This document shows positions 10,701 through 22,800 of a stretch of 64,000 nt of DNA, piece by piece; positions within the stretch are counted from its first letter, which is position 1; the number at the start of each line of letters is the position of its first letter. Location of the stretch: assembly GCA_963693285.1 (NCBI GenBank), contig OY848920.1:4353135-4417134 (forward strand). Direction: 5' to 3'. Under the pieces are notes generated by a model. The model saw only the letters and a program-made list of their open reading frames with translations, was not told the origin of the DNA and searched no databases. Both the position numbers and the translations under genes were made by a program. This stretch comes from Xestospongia muta. Taxonomy: Eukaryota > Porifera > Demospongiae > Haplosclerida > Petrosiidae.

Positions 10701-11840
10701 GCACATGCTATAACATGATGTGTGTGTGGGTCATATGTACTAACAGTGTTATACATACAATAATGTCACAATAATATACTATAATTATTTGCCTTTCACT
10801 GTAAAAATTAATCCTAGTTTAGACTAGTGAGCAGACTTTTCGACCCTACTATTAGTTTATAATGGGACGAAGGAAAGTGTCTTGAGATTCTTGACACAAA
10901 TTATAGTGTACTGTTTGTTAAGAAATACACAATCAATTGACTGCACATAATAATATACTGTAATATATTTATTTTCCAGTTTAGCCCCATACCAAAACAT
11001 TTCACACCCTAAAGCATATTCTTTCTGAATAAATGTATTATGATACCTAAGTCAACTAAAAAGCCTAAGGAGAAATTGAGATTACCAAAGACCACAAATT
11101 GTGTAAATAGCTATGTGGTTGTATTATAAAAGCTGTTAAATTTCTCACTTTGCCTTAGCACATCAAAATAACTTACTCTTACTTCAGGAGGAGGTGAAAT
11201 CTTTCTTTTTGTAAAACCGTGACACTGTCCAAATCTACCTTCTAAGTCCTCAATATGTGTCTGTAACCTTTCTTCTAAATTTTAAATCTCTTGCAAAATT
11301 TTGTCCATTGCTACAAAACTATAACATAAAAAGTGTATAATTTTACCATTTACCTGTCTGTTCATTATCAATGAAGTTATGAACAACAGGAGATTCCTTA
11401 ACTTTAGTATTACCTTGAGTTTTTTGATTACATTTCGAGGAAATTCTTGATGCTGACTTAGCTTTAACATGGTAGGGAGTTATTTCAGATGAAGCTTTAC
11501 CCTGTGTGGTATTGTCAGTTTGGTTTTGACTAGTAGTAACTTTGGCACTAGCTTTAACACTGTTATCTTTTGTTTTTAAAGAAGGGCTAGCATTTATCCA
11601 AAAAGATAATTGAGATGGATCAATGACATCTTCGAAACGAGAGAGTAGGTTCAATCGACTGTTCACTGCTATTCTTGGAGGTGTAGGAGGAATTACAACA
11701 GGACTTGAGTCATCACATTCAGTACCGTGACAGTTAGATGAGCTCGATGACAGGCTCTCAAGATACTCATCATAGTCATTAACATTGACTTGATCGAAAC
11801 AGCTAGGACTGGGTTGATGCTGATGGAAAGAATAGGCCAT
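7775..11840 (-). CDS. Death-domain protein, six-exon gene (348 aa predicted)
   Basis: A phase-consistent gene was built from six minus-strand exons: 11354-11840, 11177-11274, 10583-10618, 10445-10510, 8727-8787 and 7775-8073. All junctions are GT-AG and the 1047 coding bases form one frame. Residues 1-162 are a Ser/Thr/Pro-rich, probably disordered N-terminus (start MAYSFHQHQPSP). Next come a short charged helix (ERLQTHIEDLEGRFGQ), two small linkers and a Gln-rich patch (PEPQQQQ). The last exon is a death domain (about residues 249-348) with PTKTELLELLAPI, SVQWNEVGMALHV and LITWREVIAAMEEG. It is homologous to exon 2 of gene A, with the same phase-1 entry. Death domains make homotypic contacts in apoptosis and NF-kB-type signalling, so an adaptor role is likely. 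A relic helicase lies in intron 4. The exact donor of exon 2 (11177 or 11183) is uncertain. Confidence 0.85.
9330..9445 (+). repeat. Copy 1 of a dispersed TATA-box promoter-like repeat
   Basis: TATATAAA at 9366-9373 is followed by GGAGGTTGTATGACTAG, then TTGTCATTCTAGAGTGCA about 30 bases downstream. Nearly the same block recurs at 27118 and, more diverged, at 47175. The spacing fits a TATA box plus initiator. Here no coding sequence follows, and the copy sits in an intron of the death-domain gene on the opposite strand. Confidence 0.6.
10058..10335 (-). pseudogene. RecQ-like helicase relic inside an intron
   Basis: The minus strand reads KCFVWSSTDFNKILYFQLL, then MMDWKLGLVGIEKSCSVLII, then SPLVALMIDQ. 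This matches the RecQ motif I to Ia region (normally a TGxGKS P-loop followed by SPLxxLMxDQ). The P-loop is destroyed (TDFNKI) and the homology ends after motif Ia. It is probably a fragment of a transposon-carried helicase, inserted in the intron between 8787 and 10445. Confidence 0.7.
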
Positions 11841-11909
11841 CTTCTAACTTCTAGAGCCAAAGAGAACGAGATAAAACTGTATAGAGATCCGGCGCCCTTC
11901 AGCTACGTT

Positions 11910-11919
11910 ATCACGTGAT
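11910..11919. promoter_or_regulatory. Palindromic ATCACGTGAT (E-box) upstream of the death-domain gene
   Basis: The perfect palindrome ATCACGTGAT, with a CACGTG core, lies 70 bases upstream of the ATG at 11840 in a locally GC-richer stretch. This is a typical place and form for a bHLH/bZIP site. Function is inferred. Confidence 0.35.
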
Positions 11920-11940
11920 CACTGCAACAGTGAAGGGAGG

Positions 11941-13330
11941 TATCTTGGTTACTTTGTTCTAAAATGTCTCAGAGATTAAGACAGTCTAAGACTACAAATT
12001 TCATGATTTGTAGAATTGTTTTAAAAGACTCTCATTTAGTCTCGTCCCCGGACCTACTCGCAAGCTAAAGTAGGTCTGTCAAGTCAGTATACTAGATGTA
12101 TTCAATTCTAACTGTGTCATTAAATTGAATCACTTTTTAGTTGCAACATAGGTTCTCTCATTGAAACCTCTTGGTTTAATTATAAGAGCTGTAGTCCAAT
12201 AATCAAGAAAAGGACTAAAGTGTAGAACCTTTGCTGCTGTTTTTGTACTCATTTTAGTTTCTTTCCCCTTGTTCCACCATGCCTGCGCTTTTCAAGATTA
12301 TTCTGATTTTTCAAACTTCGTCTTTCCTTCACATCCTTTATTGAGAATGATGATCGTGTCACAAATTCACGACACGCCCACTCATTAAAAAACACTGTCA
12401 AGAATTTCTAACACGTGGAATGTTAATTAAAAATGTTTGCTATTGCACTTTAAGCTCTTGTAAAAAGTTTAACAATAAATATTAAAAAAATTACTACTAT
12501 TGAAAAACAATGAATGTTGATCAGGTTTTAGAAAATGGTCAGATATTAGAACAGAGATAAAGCAGTTACGATTTCATTGTAGTAGCGATGATGAACTGGA
12601 TAATAAAGTATAAGTTGCTGTGTTGAGATAAATTTATACAAAGTATCATACTTGACTCAAAATCATCAATCATAGCCTTTCATATATGATAAGTCCACAT
12701 AATTACACAAGTAAATAATACAAACTTACTAACCAGTACGATCGTTGCTAAGGAGAGCACGCATATTTAAGTGTCCACTGTAATGGTCCCATAGGCAAGA
12801 ACAACAAACATACCATAGTGGTTGATGGCCTGAGCAATATACCATTGAGATAAAAGAAATTCAACCATACATTGAATGGTTATTTTCATTAACAAAGTCG
12901 AGTTTTTTCTACTAGAATCCTGTGTTTTTACAGTAACATAAATAAAATTAAATATGCGTGGTCATCTAAAGGTTAACTTTTGCCATTTCCGTGACTTTAC
13001 CTGTAAACACTTTCATTGCCAAGTTAGAGTAGTTAGTAGATGGATTGCCATCTAATGGACAGACACAACAATAATGCTTCCCACATAGTAAGTGATAAGG
13101 ATTATTGAAGCGAAGCCGTTAGAGAATACATATACCGTAATGCCAATATTATTATTGCTAAATATCACAAGTATTTCAAACAACAAAACAACATATACTA
13201 TAGAACTAACGATGTGATGTAATGATGTGCATAGTCTTTAAAGAATAATTATCATGTACTAGTATATACATGTATATATATCATTAGTTAACAAGGAGAT
13301 AATTAAAGTAATATAATCAGCTTTACAATA
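11941..13330. other. Intergenic region between two death-domain genes
   Basis: No complete gene seen. Bases 12060-12170 resemble, weakly, the sequence flanking the death-domain relic at 52150. Bases 13330-13400 (CATTGAGGTATGTATCTGTG followed by GAATTAATAG) match 52480-52515 closely, so the paralogous block shared with gene B extends about 150-220 bases beyond the last exon. Confidence 0.4.
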
Positions 13331-13546
13331 TGTCAAAAACGTTAGAAAGTTCCTTCTACTATGACATTGAGGTATGTATCTGTGGAATTAATAGAATATA
13401 ATTATGTACAGAACCACAGAATAAATATAATGGAAATATTACATCTAAAATCAACCAAGTTGTGATTAGCATCAAAATAGATCAAAGACAGCTATTCTTA
13501 GCTAAGGGTTTTACTCTATGTACATATATGGACAATATAACTTACT

Positions 13547-13842
13547 TTAGTTTTTTAAATAATCTTCATAAGCATCTGCTACATAATTCTGTCTAATAGC
13601 TCTTAAAGCAACTAATAAACTCCTATTTGTTGCACTTCTTCCTTTCTCCATAATCCATAACCCATACATTCTAGTATAGTCATGACATCCAGTTAGATCC
13701 ACACTGTCCAGTCCTAGTTTCACACCCAACTGATACCATTCCGCTGTTCTAGCATGTGAAATTAATTCTTCATGTGTAGGTTGTTCATCCAAGAGATGAT
13801 CTGATAAAGTAGATACATGTACACCTCCTTCAACTGTATTAT
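13547..13842 (-). CDS. Gene A terminal exon, tail c: C-terminal death domain
   Basis: The acceptor CATATTAG at 13843 opens a phase-1 exon that can follow E5 or E4 directly. It reads VSTLSDHLLDEQPTHEELIS, then WYQLGVKLGLDSVDLTGC, then MYGLWIMEKG, ending EDYLKN-stop. The W..LG..LGL..V.L core and helix pattern fit a death domain. The equivalent exon in gene B is 53048-53316, where the stop is replaced by read-through into a GTAAGT donor. Confidence 0.8.
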
Positions 13843-16800
13843 CTAATATGAAATAGAAAAATATATAATTTAATATTGATATAACAAAATGACTTTTTGT
13901 TAAGCAATATAATAAGTGTAATCATGTTATTGTTTAAAACAGCCAAACATTAAACACAATATTCATAGTTGATTGTGTCTATGAACATGAAGTCCATACA
14001 TCAATGATAAATTAATACTATACCTTTGACCTTACATTATAAATATTAGAACCTAATAGTATAAATTTTGTATTGGAGTATGCGTGCCCTGTGTCTTATA
14101 AACAGCCACTACATTCTTATATTTGAAAATGTCAAGAAATGTAAAAAGGAAGCCATTAAAAATTATAAAACCAGACTAAAATTTTACAGAAAGTTCACTT
14201 CAGATATATCAGAGTCATGATGTAATGAAAGACACTTAGGATTTGTAGGTTGTGATTTATACACAGGAATATTTCTTGGAGCTTAGAAAGCCAATAAGTA
14301 ACTTTAAAGGAAATGGATAAACTAATAAGATTACTTGAAGACAAAATATTTACTCTGAACTGTAAATTAAATCTATTTGATAGCAGGTATCAACTTAATA
14401 TACTGTAAAAGACTTTCTACAAATGATCATACAATGTAGAGAGATGCACTATACCATCAAAAATATTTCGTATAAAATAAAAGATAATAAGTTTTATTTA
14501 TCCATTTCTATTATAATAAAATATTGTTGTTTAAATTCAGTAGTTTTAACATAATATAATGATTGTTTGATCCCTAGCATAAAAGACTATATATAGTGTG
14601 TAACATTATTTCAATAAGTCTGTAATTTGTCAATACTTTAAGTATCTATGATATCACTTGGTTAATGTAACATCATCATCATATTTGGTGTAATACGTAA
14701 AACTAAATTAGAAGTCCATTATTACAAAAAATGCAAAAAGGAGAGAAACATAAGTTCAGGTATAACGATTGAACATACTATTTTAGACATACAAACAGTT
14801 AGCTAGAATTTGGTTATAGTAATTACAAAAATTATACAAACAAACCTAAAATTTCAACAATTATATTATCATCAATGCTATAAATGAAGGACCTATTTAC
14901 AACAATGTACATGTATATAATATAAGTAAGTATACAATGTAAGAAGAAAGTATAAACAAATTATAGGTTCAAGAATATTAACTATGAAGTCAAGCATAGA
15001 TAGATGAGGGTTTTCTGGCCTAACTAGTCAATAGTTCCTAATTGTTTATGAACAATTATCAATTTATTATCATACCTATACAGTTCACTTTATTGGAGCT
15101 AAGAAAGCCAATAAATAACTATAAAAGAATATGGGTAACTGATAAATTAGTTATCAAACTAATTAGATTAGTTGAAGTCAAAACATATACTCTGAAGTGT
15201 AAAGTAAGTGATTGATTTATTTTATTATCAATCTCTTTAATAGCAGCTGTCAACTTTATAATGTAAAGGAGTGTACAATCATGAGCATACAAAGTGCATA
15301 CATGTACTATATCATCAAAATAATTCATATAGAAGAAAAGCCAATAATAAGTTTGATTTATTTATTACTATTTCTATTATGAAGCCCTATCTCCAAGCCT
15401 TATCCTAAAATTTAAGTTGAATTTAAGGCTCTCTGTAATGATTATGGCTTGTGTTTGAGAATTGTGTGAATTATGTGTATACTCAGCATAACTCCACATG
15501 TTAAACTAATTTCTTACATATAATATTATATTTTGTGATATTCATATCACAATAACTAAATAATCTCCATGGTGTGTGAGACAACTACTACTTACTGAAG
15601 TCAAAATATACAATAATGAACTTGTTATTGTAAGCCATGTTGCTCAAAACAATAATAGACTGCCTGTACCTGCTAGTTGTCTGTACCTATGCCTGCACAT
15701 TGCAAGTGTCAACTGGACCTATATTGACCCAATCACACAAATATTCCTTTTAGGGCAATTTTTTGTGAATGACTATATAAACAAATTTTAAATTATATTC
15801 ATAGCATAGTTAATCACATTCATAATTGGTAAGCTTTGATCCTAAGCAGGTTTTTCTAATGCTTTAGAATTGGATTCACATACTCTTCCTCCTTAATGAG
15901 GATAAGGACTCCTGCTACACTTATTTGTGAGTTGAAACATGCTGTCATTTAGGCAATTCTAAATGTATGTTTTTAGGTATTATAATAGTTGATTTGAACA
16001 ATATATGAAATGGCACATTTATTATTATCTTAAGTTGACTTTAGTAATTGCTGACTTGAAGTAGTAGTAATAGTAGTAGTAGATTTCCTTTTTGATGATG
16101 GCATTTCCTCCATCTGGGTGGGTCGTTTATGACCTATATGAAAAGAACAACATCGTAACCTAAATTCTTGCTAGATAAATTACACTAGCTAATAAAAATT
16201 ATCAATACTATGATTTGTGTTAAAAGTTAAAAGAAACCTGTACTTGTAATAACAGAGTTATACACATTGTTAACATGTTATACAACAAGAGAGTTATTCA
16301 ATACAGTGTACATAGTAATTGATTATAACTATTGTCTACCAATGTCTCTCTCTTGCCTACCTAACATGACAATTAAATTAGTAAAGTATCTTTATTATAT
16401 GTCACTAAATCAGACTATACCTTTTTGTTCATTTGGTATACTTTTAGGTAATGAAGGTATCTTTTTGTGAGGCATTCCTTTTTTCTTAAAAGGTCTCCCA
16501 CTAGCTGGTTCTTTACCACATCTACTTGAAGTGTCATATGACTCTACGTCACTGTCAGATGATAAGGTACGAGATTTTTGCTTCCTAGGAGGTATATCTT
16601 CATCAGACTCTGATAAATTTAATCTCAGCTTCTTCTTTTTCTTTCCTGTAATCAATTGAAGAAGCCTTACTGTTACAGTAGTTAGAAGTCAACATAACAT
16701 CAATATTTTTTTCTTCTTAGTTGTACAATGTACATTAGCTTGTATACCTGACAATCTTTGTAAAGCTTATATTAGGAAGTACATTCTCAGTCACTGTTTA

Positions 16801-19800
16801 GGATACTTTAATGCAGGCATGTATAAATTAATTGTCTACTTCATCATAATAATAATGGTTAAGATTTAAAAATATGATAACAAGCTATTTTTAATGCTGT
16901 ACCAGTGTTAGAATGGAATTTGCGAACTCTTCCTCTTTAGTGAGGCTAAGGGCTCCCTGCTGTTAGTTATTTCTTAGATGACACATGCTGTTATGTGCTA
17001 TGTGCTATGTAGTCCAAACATTATGTCATAAGCCTTGACAATACTTAGATGTAGTGTTCAAAAATTCTGTATCATTGTTATAACTGAGATTAAAAGCAAT
17101 ATATTAAGTCACATGTACCACCATCTAAGATTGGCTTTGATATGAAATACATCTGGTTCAAATCATGTCTAATATTATTAAATTCAATTACTGACTAGAA
17201 GAAGCAGTATATTCCCTTTTTGATGGTGGCAGTTCCTTTGTTTGGTTTGTTTCATTATAATCTATATAAAACAAACAATGTGATCTTAAACATAACATAA
17301 GTTTATTGAATCAGACATACTAGGGCCATTAATGACATTGAGATTTTTATACATTTGGATTGATGATGACTAACTCCAAAAAAACAATGGTGGAACTTGT
17401 GTGTTGATATAGTTAGGACAAAGAGCTATACATATCATAAAGTATAATCTCATGCACATAGCATAGTATTACAATAAGCTGGAGGTCTTAAAGTTTGGAT
17501 GACATGCTATTACAATGGTTAATATTGGTTAAGAACATTTAAAAATAGATATTGACAGAAATGTAGCACATGCTGTCATATTATGTCTGATAATATCTCA
17601 AATAAAATCTAGTTATGTTTTTCTATTATTTTGAAAGCGAATATATAAACGAAGCAACAAGCTTTTTAGCTATAACTTTTATGAATTTTGAATGTGATTC
17701 CTAACTCCTTAGGGTGTTGATAATACTAAGGTACTACAGCATTATAATAGTGGATGAAATATGACGTATGTGCTTTATATAGAATAAGTTACACTACAGG
17801 TTAACAAAGTAGAAGAAATGTTTATTGACATACCAACTTGTTTAGAGTCTTGAATATCAGGATAAAGAGATGAAGGGGATGCAGCTACACAATGAACAGG
17901 ATATTAATATTTGAAGATAAAACATGTACTAGTCACACAAATCATTGTACTGCATACAGCTGGGTGCCATATAGTCAGCTATTCAAGTTATGAATTGACT
18001 CAGTTTTCTCTTTAATAAATTGTTGCACACAATAATACAATAAAATGATAAAATTGTTATTTTATCATGTCGTTTAGAAATTTTCACAAGTGAATGCTCC
18101 ACTAGGCAATTAAAAAATGGCTAGATAATGTAATGGTTTGGTTATTGATTTGTATGGGTGTTTTTCATACAAGTGGAAGGAAGTTGGAAGTCGATATTTA
18201 CATTTTACTTTAAAAACAATCAATATTATTATTCTGTTATATAAGTATTGTTACAATAAATCAAACTCACTATTCATGGAAAACCAAGGTTGTTGACGAG
18301 ATTTATCAATAATATTAGCAGTACAGTTTGCACAACATACGAGTGTTTTCTTGTCTTTCTTTAACTGACAGAAATGTTCAGTACTTTTGTCTGAGCATAA
18401 AGTACAGTAAAAATATTCTTCAAGATTTCCTATGTCAGGCATATATTGAAAGTTGCGTATCACCTTACGAATTCCTGTATGGACAACTTCACGTATAGTA
18501 CTACATCTTTTGTAAGGATCTGAATAATATACTGCAATCCAATAAATACCATCAACTAATAAAACATCACCATAATTAGAGTGTAAAGTGATCATATTAC
18601 GATAACGTGGTGTGGAACGTAGAGGATGTTTAAGTTTAAAAGCAAGCTGATTTTCAGGACATAGAAGATTGACAACTAATGCAGGGAAGATACCTCGAGG
18701 AAATGGTTTCATATCCCATGATATAATTATAGGATCAACATATTGCTTGAAAGTTGATGGTATGGACTGAAAGTTGGTAGAAGGTGTAGTAGGAAGGACA
18801 GTTGGAATAAAGTATTTTTCTTCCTTGGGTAGATAGGCCAAAATGAGTAAACGGGTCATTAAATGGAGAAAATTGTCTGTTGTAAAGTCATCAGAGAATC
18901 CAATAAAAAGGGGTAGTGACAATAAGTCTCTTGTAAAACAACCTTCATCTTTGAGCTCCCTATAAACATTTGATTTAATAACAATACGATTACCTTCTAT
19001 ACTGGGAACTTTCAAACGATCAATTGTTTCAGCAAAAGAGATACTAATCAAATCAGATAGTATAGTAAATAGTGGTTGTGGATGAAGGAACACTACATCA
19101 GGTAAGATATCAGGAAAGTAAAGGAAGACAGTCAGATTATGGTAGTACATTAAAGCTGCTTTAACATCATCAGCTTTCATTTCTAAACTTTTGCCGATGT
19201 CTTGGCATTTAGATTTACTCACAACAAATACGTTAGATTGACAAAACTTCTGGTCTAAATCTAGCTTGAACAAAAACCATCTAATAGGGATTGGAGCTTT
19301 TAGGGAATATTCACATATTTGACAACGGATTTCATCAGCTAGTTCTTTCGTGTGCATGTCTCTAGCAATAGCATTGACAGGAAAGATGATTGAATTTCCT
19401 TCTTCACGATACAGAATAGCTTGATCTTTTAGATTAAATTCTTCCAATTTTGACCAAAGAATAGAATTTTTGGCTTCTATTGACTCACCAAAATAACCAG
19501 GCTTCAGCAATTCATCGTAATATGTCCCCAATATTATGCAGTGTGGCTTTTGAACATTCTCTAATTCTTTCTTATTTTCAGACATTGTTAGAGGATTAAC
19601 TGATGTTAATGAACGAAATGAAGATTCAAGAAGCTGTAGATTTGTAATCTGCCTTTCGACTGGATCACCAATTAGATAACCTTGAACACAGAAGAAGAAC
19701 TTAGCTTTGCATTCAAGGTGCTCATCCAGCTTGTGTGTAAAAATATTGACTGAGTTATATCGTAACAAGACTGGAGCAATATCTATAAATGCAGCCTGGC

Positions 19801-22800
19801 CACCAGTATCAATACCATATATCCAATGAACTTTATAAAGTTCTTTAGACTCCTGTACATGATCTAACGATTTAATGATTTGATCACACACATCAGACTT
19901 TGGTCTGTCTTCTGTTGTGGTTATTTCGTCAGAGTCTAGTAATGGAGGATGACGAGACTCAGTTGCTTCTGTTTCTTTAATTGATCTGCCAAGTACATCA
20001 CTTCCCACTTGATGACTTTTGACTTCTGGTGATACTTCCATGTTGTTCTTAATATTTCCAGCAATAATTTCCTTTATATCATCTGGATTCACTTCTTTCC
20101 ATAACGATTTGTGATCACCACCTTTGATGGCAGTCATAACATGTACTGGACGTGGAGCAACTACATTAGTACTGTTATGTATATTGTCATCATTACTTGG
20201 TTCATCATTATATAGTAGCTTTAAAAAAGATGATTTACCAGTTCCAGGTGCACCAGATATTGAAAACTTGGAGAATTCAGCAGTTACAAAACCTTTCTTC
20301 ATAGCTTTGTCCAGTAACACATCATTGTTATCTAGTAAACGAAAAATACTTATTATAATTATCTTTAAACTTTATTTAATTTTTAATTCAAGAAACACAT
20401 TTGCTACAAATGTTAGGTTATAAAATAAATTGTTATTTTGAGAAAGCTCAAGGTGTCAGCTTGGAACTAAATATTAGAACAAGTAAAATAAACCTTTTTA
20501 TTCTACAAAGAATTATATGACTGTCTGACACGGTATGCATGACAAGTAAATTAAGCAAAATGGTCCCAAAAAATCACCTTTCAAATGAGAATTGGTTTTT
20601 AATCCCTTTCCTTTTCACTATGATATGCATATATTATAATACTGAAATGAACCTATAAACGATACTTTGTCCAAGATGACTACTGCCTCAATGATATATC
20701 TAAGGCTTAGGATAAGCTAGAGAGAAAAGGTTTGTTTTATTCAGTAAATCTTCAAAATCCACTTAAAACCTGAGTAAATTGGAGTGTTAGATATTTGAAA
20801 AAGAAATCCATTATAAAAAGGAATAGCATTGTTGACATACCACCATGACAAAATATCATGCATAATTCCAGATTATTAACAAATGTACAACAAACATTCA
20901 CTAACTAAATGTAATGTTTAGAAACAGTGAAAATTGTCTTTTGTAGAAATAAATCCTAGTGTACATGAAAAATAAATAATAGGTAAGGGTAGGCTTGGGA
21001 TATAGCTAAACTTGGACATACATTTATATTGCTACCATAAATATGAACACGTATACAGTTGACTAGAGTCATAATTTCAGTGACAATTACAAACAAAATG
21101 TTTGCAGTAGTAAGGTATGTAATGTTTGAACTTTAATTGTAATATATAAAGTTCATAAAAGCTTATACAATAGTGTCCTGGCCTTAAGGTGACAAGTGTA
21201 CTTAGTTTATATTAATCACTTTTTATTAAATCAGTGGGTGTAATGTTGTGATAACTATTGTGATAATAAGCCACTAGTATATTACTTAATAATTTATATC
21301 AGCACATTAAAAGTCTTGTGGTTAGAAATTACTGAAACAACTTGGAAACCTTCACATGCTGTCCTTGAAATATTGACAAGTGAGTATATGAAACAAAAAC
21401 AAGTATTCGTTAAGGATGTTATCAGTAATGGTCCTGGTACAGTTACTCATACACTAAACATTGACAAAGGTAATAATCCATACTTAGTATTAAGGTATAT
21501 ACATATACAATAAACTCTAAAAAGGTTTAAGGAATACTTGGTATTAAGTGACACATGTACATGCACTAGGCTATTAAGGACCATCCCAGGATGTACTAAG
21601 TAATAGAAGATACTCAGTATTAAGTGAGACATAGGTATGAACCGGGCTACTGATAGTCACAATCCCATGATGTACTAAGTATCTAATGACACTAGTGTTT
21701 AGGTATATCTGGCCTCATTAATGGACCATTCCAATATATACTACACTTAGTATGGATACTTAGCACTAACAAATGTATGCATCTCTTGAGTTGGAATCAT
21801 ATCAAGATGTACTAGTGATACAAACATGTACTAAACAAAGCCAGTATCAAGGTTAAGGATACTCAGTGTTGACATTGGTCCAGTCTTAGGGACTACTTAG
21901 TATCCTGGGATATATAGGATTGTTAGTTAATACAAAAGATAAGATGTGGTAGTCTGGACATCGCTCTTTAAAGCTAAAGATCAGAACTAGTGAAAGAAAA
22001 CTGATTGTTTAAAAAAACAATTATAGGACTACCTGGTATGCTAAGTGAATTAAGTAATACACAACCTCTCATATGTTTCTAATCTAAGACTAATAAATCG
22101 AACATTGTAAATTACAAATTATAGATAATATCAATAATAATGATGAATTAATTAATAATAACCTAATGTTTGGATATACTAACTACAAGTTAATACAGTT
22201 AGTAAAGGAAAGGGATAAGAGTTGTAGGTGTGATTATAATAGGGCATAAATTTATATGGCTACCATAAAAATGGACACATGTACAGTTGACTGGAGTCAT
22301 AATTTCAGTAACAATTACAAACAACATGTTTACAGTAGTAAGGTATGTAATGTTTGAACTTTCATTGTTATATATAAAGCTCACAAAAACTTATACAATA
22401 GTTCACATTAAGGTGACAAGTCACAAGTGTACTTGGTTTATATTAATCACTTTTTATTAAATTAGTGGGTGTAATGTTGTGATAATTGTTGTCATAAATA
22501 AACCACAAGTATATTGATTAGTAACTTATGTTAGCATATTAAAGTTATAAGGTCTTGTGGTTAGGAATCACTGAAACAACTTGGAAACCTTTACATGTTG
22601 TCCTTGATATATTGACAAGTGAGTATGAGAAGCAAAAACAAGTACTTGTTGAGGATACTATCAGTAATGGTCCATAGAATTACACACTAAACTTTTCTCT
22701 AGTGACAATGGTGAGAATCCATACCAGGAATACTTAGTATTAAGGGACATATATGAACTGGGCTCCAAAATGACCCCCTGAATAAACCATCCCAGTATGT

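Larger units (their letters stand above)
15840..17261 (-). repeat. Tandem duplication of a tail exon and its flank
   Basis: The segment 15855-16133 resembles 16900-17261. Both carry ACTCTTCCTC then TAGTGAGG/TAATGAGG and ATAAGGACTCC/CTAAGGGCTCC. Both hold a short exon whose reading ends in a PPSKRxxT or PSSKRKST plus SSSQ-type tail. This shows that two alternative terminal exons of gene A arose by local duplication. Confidence 0.6.

Noticed and set aside
20124..20423. 99-codon plus-strand frame at 20124-20423
   Set aside because: It is antisense to the P-loop region of the gene A GTPase exon, with no independent signal.
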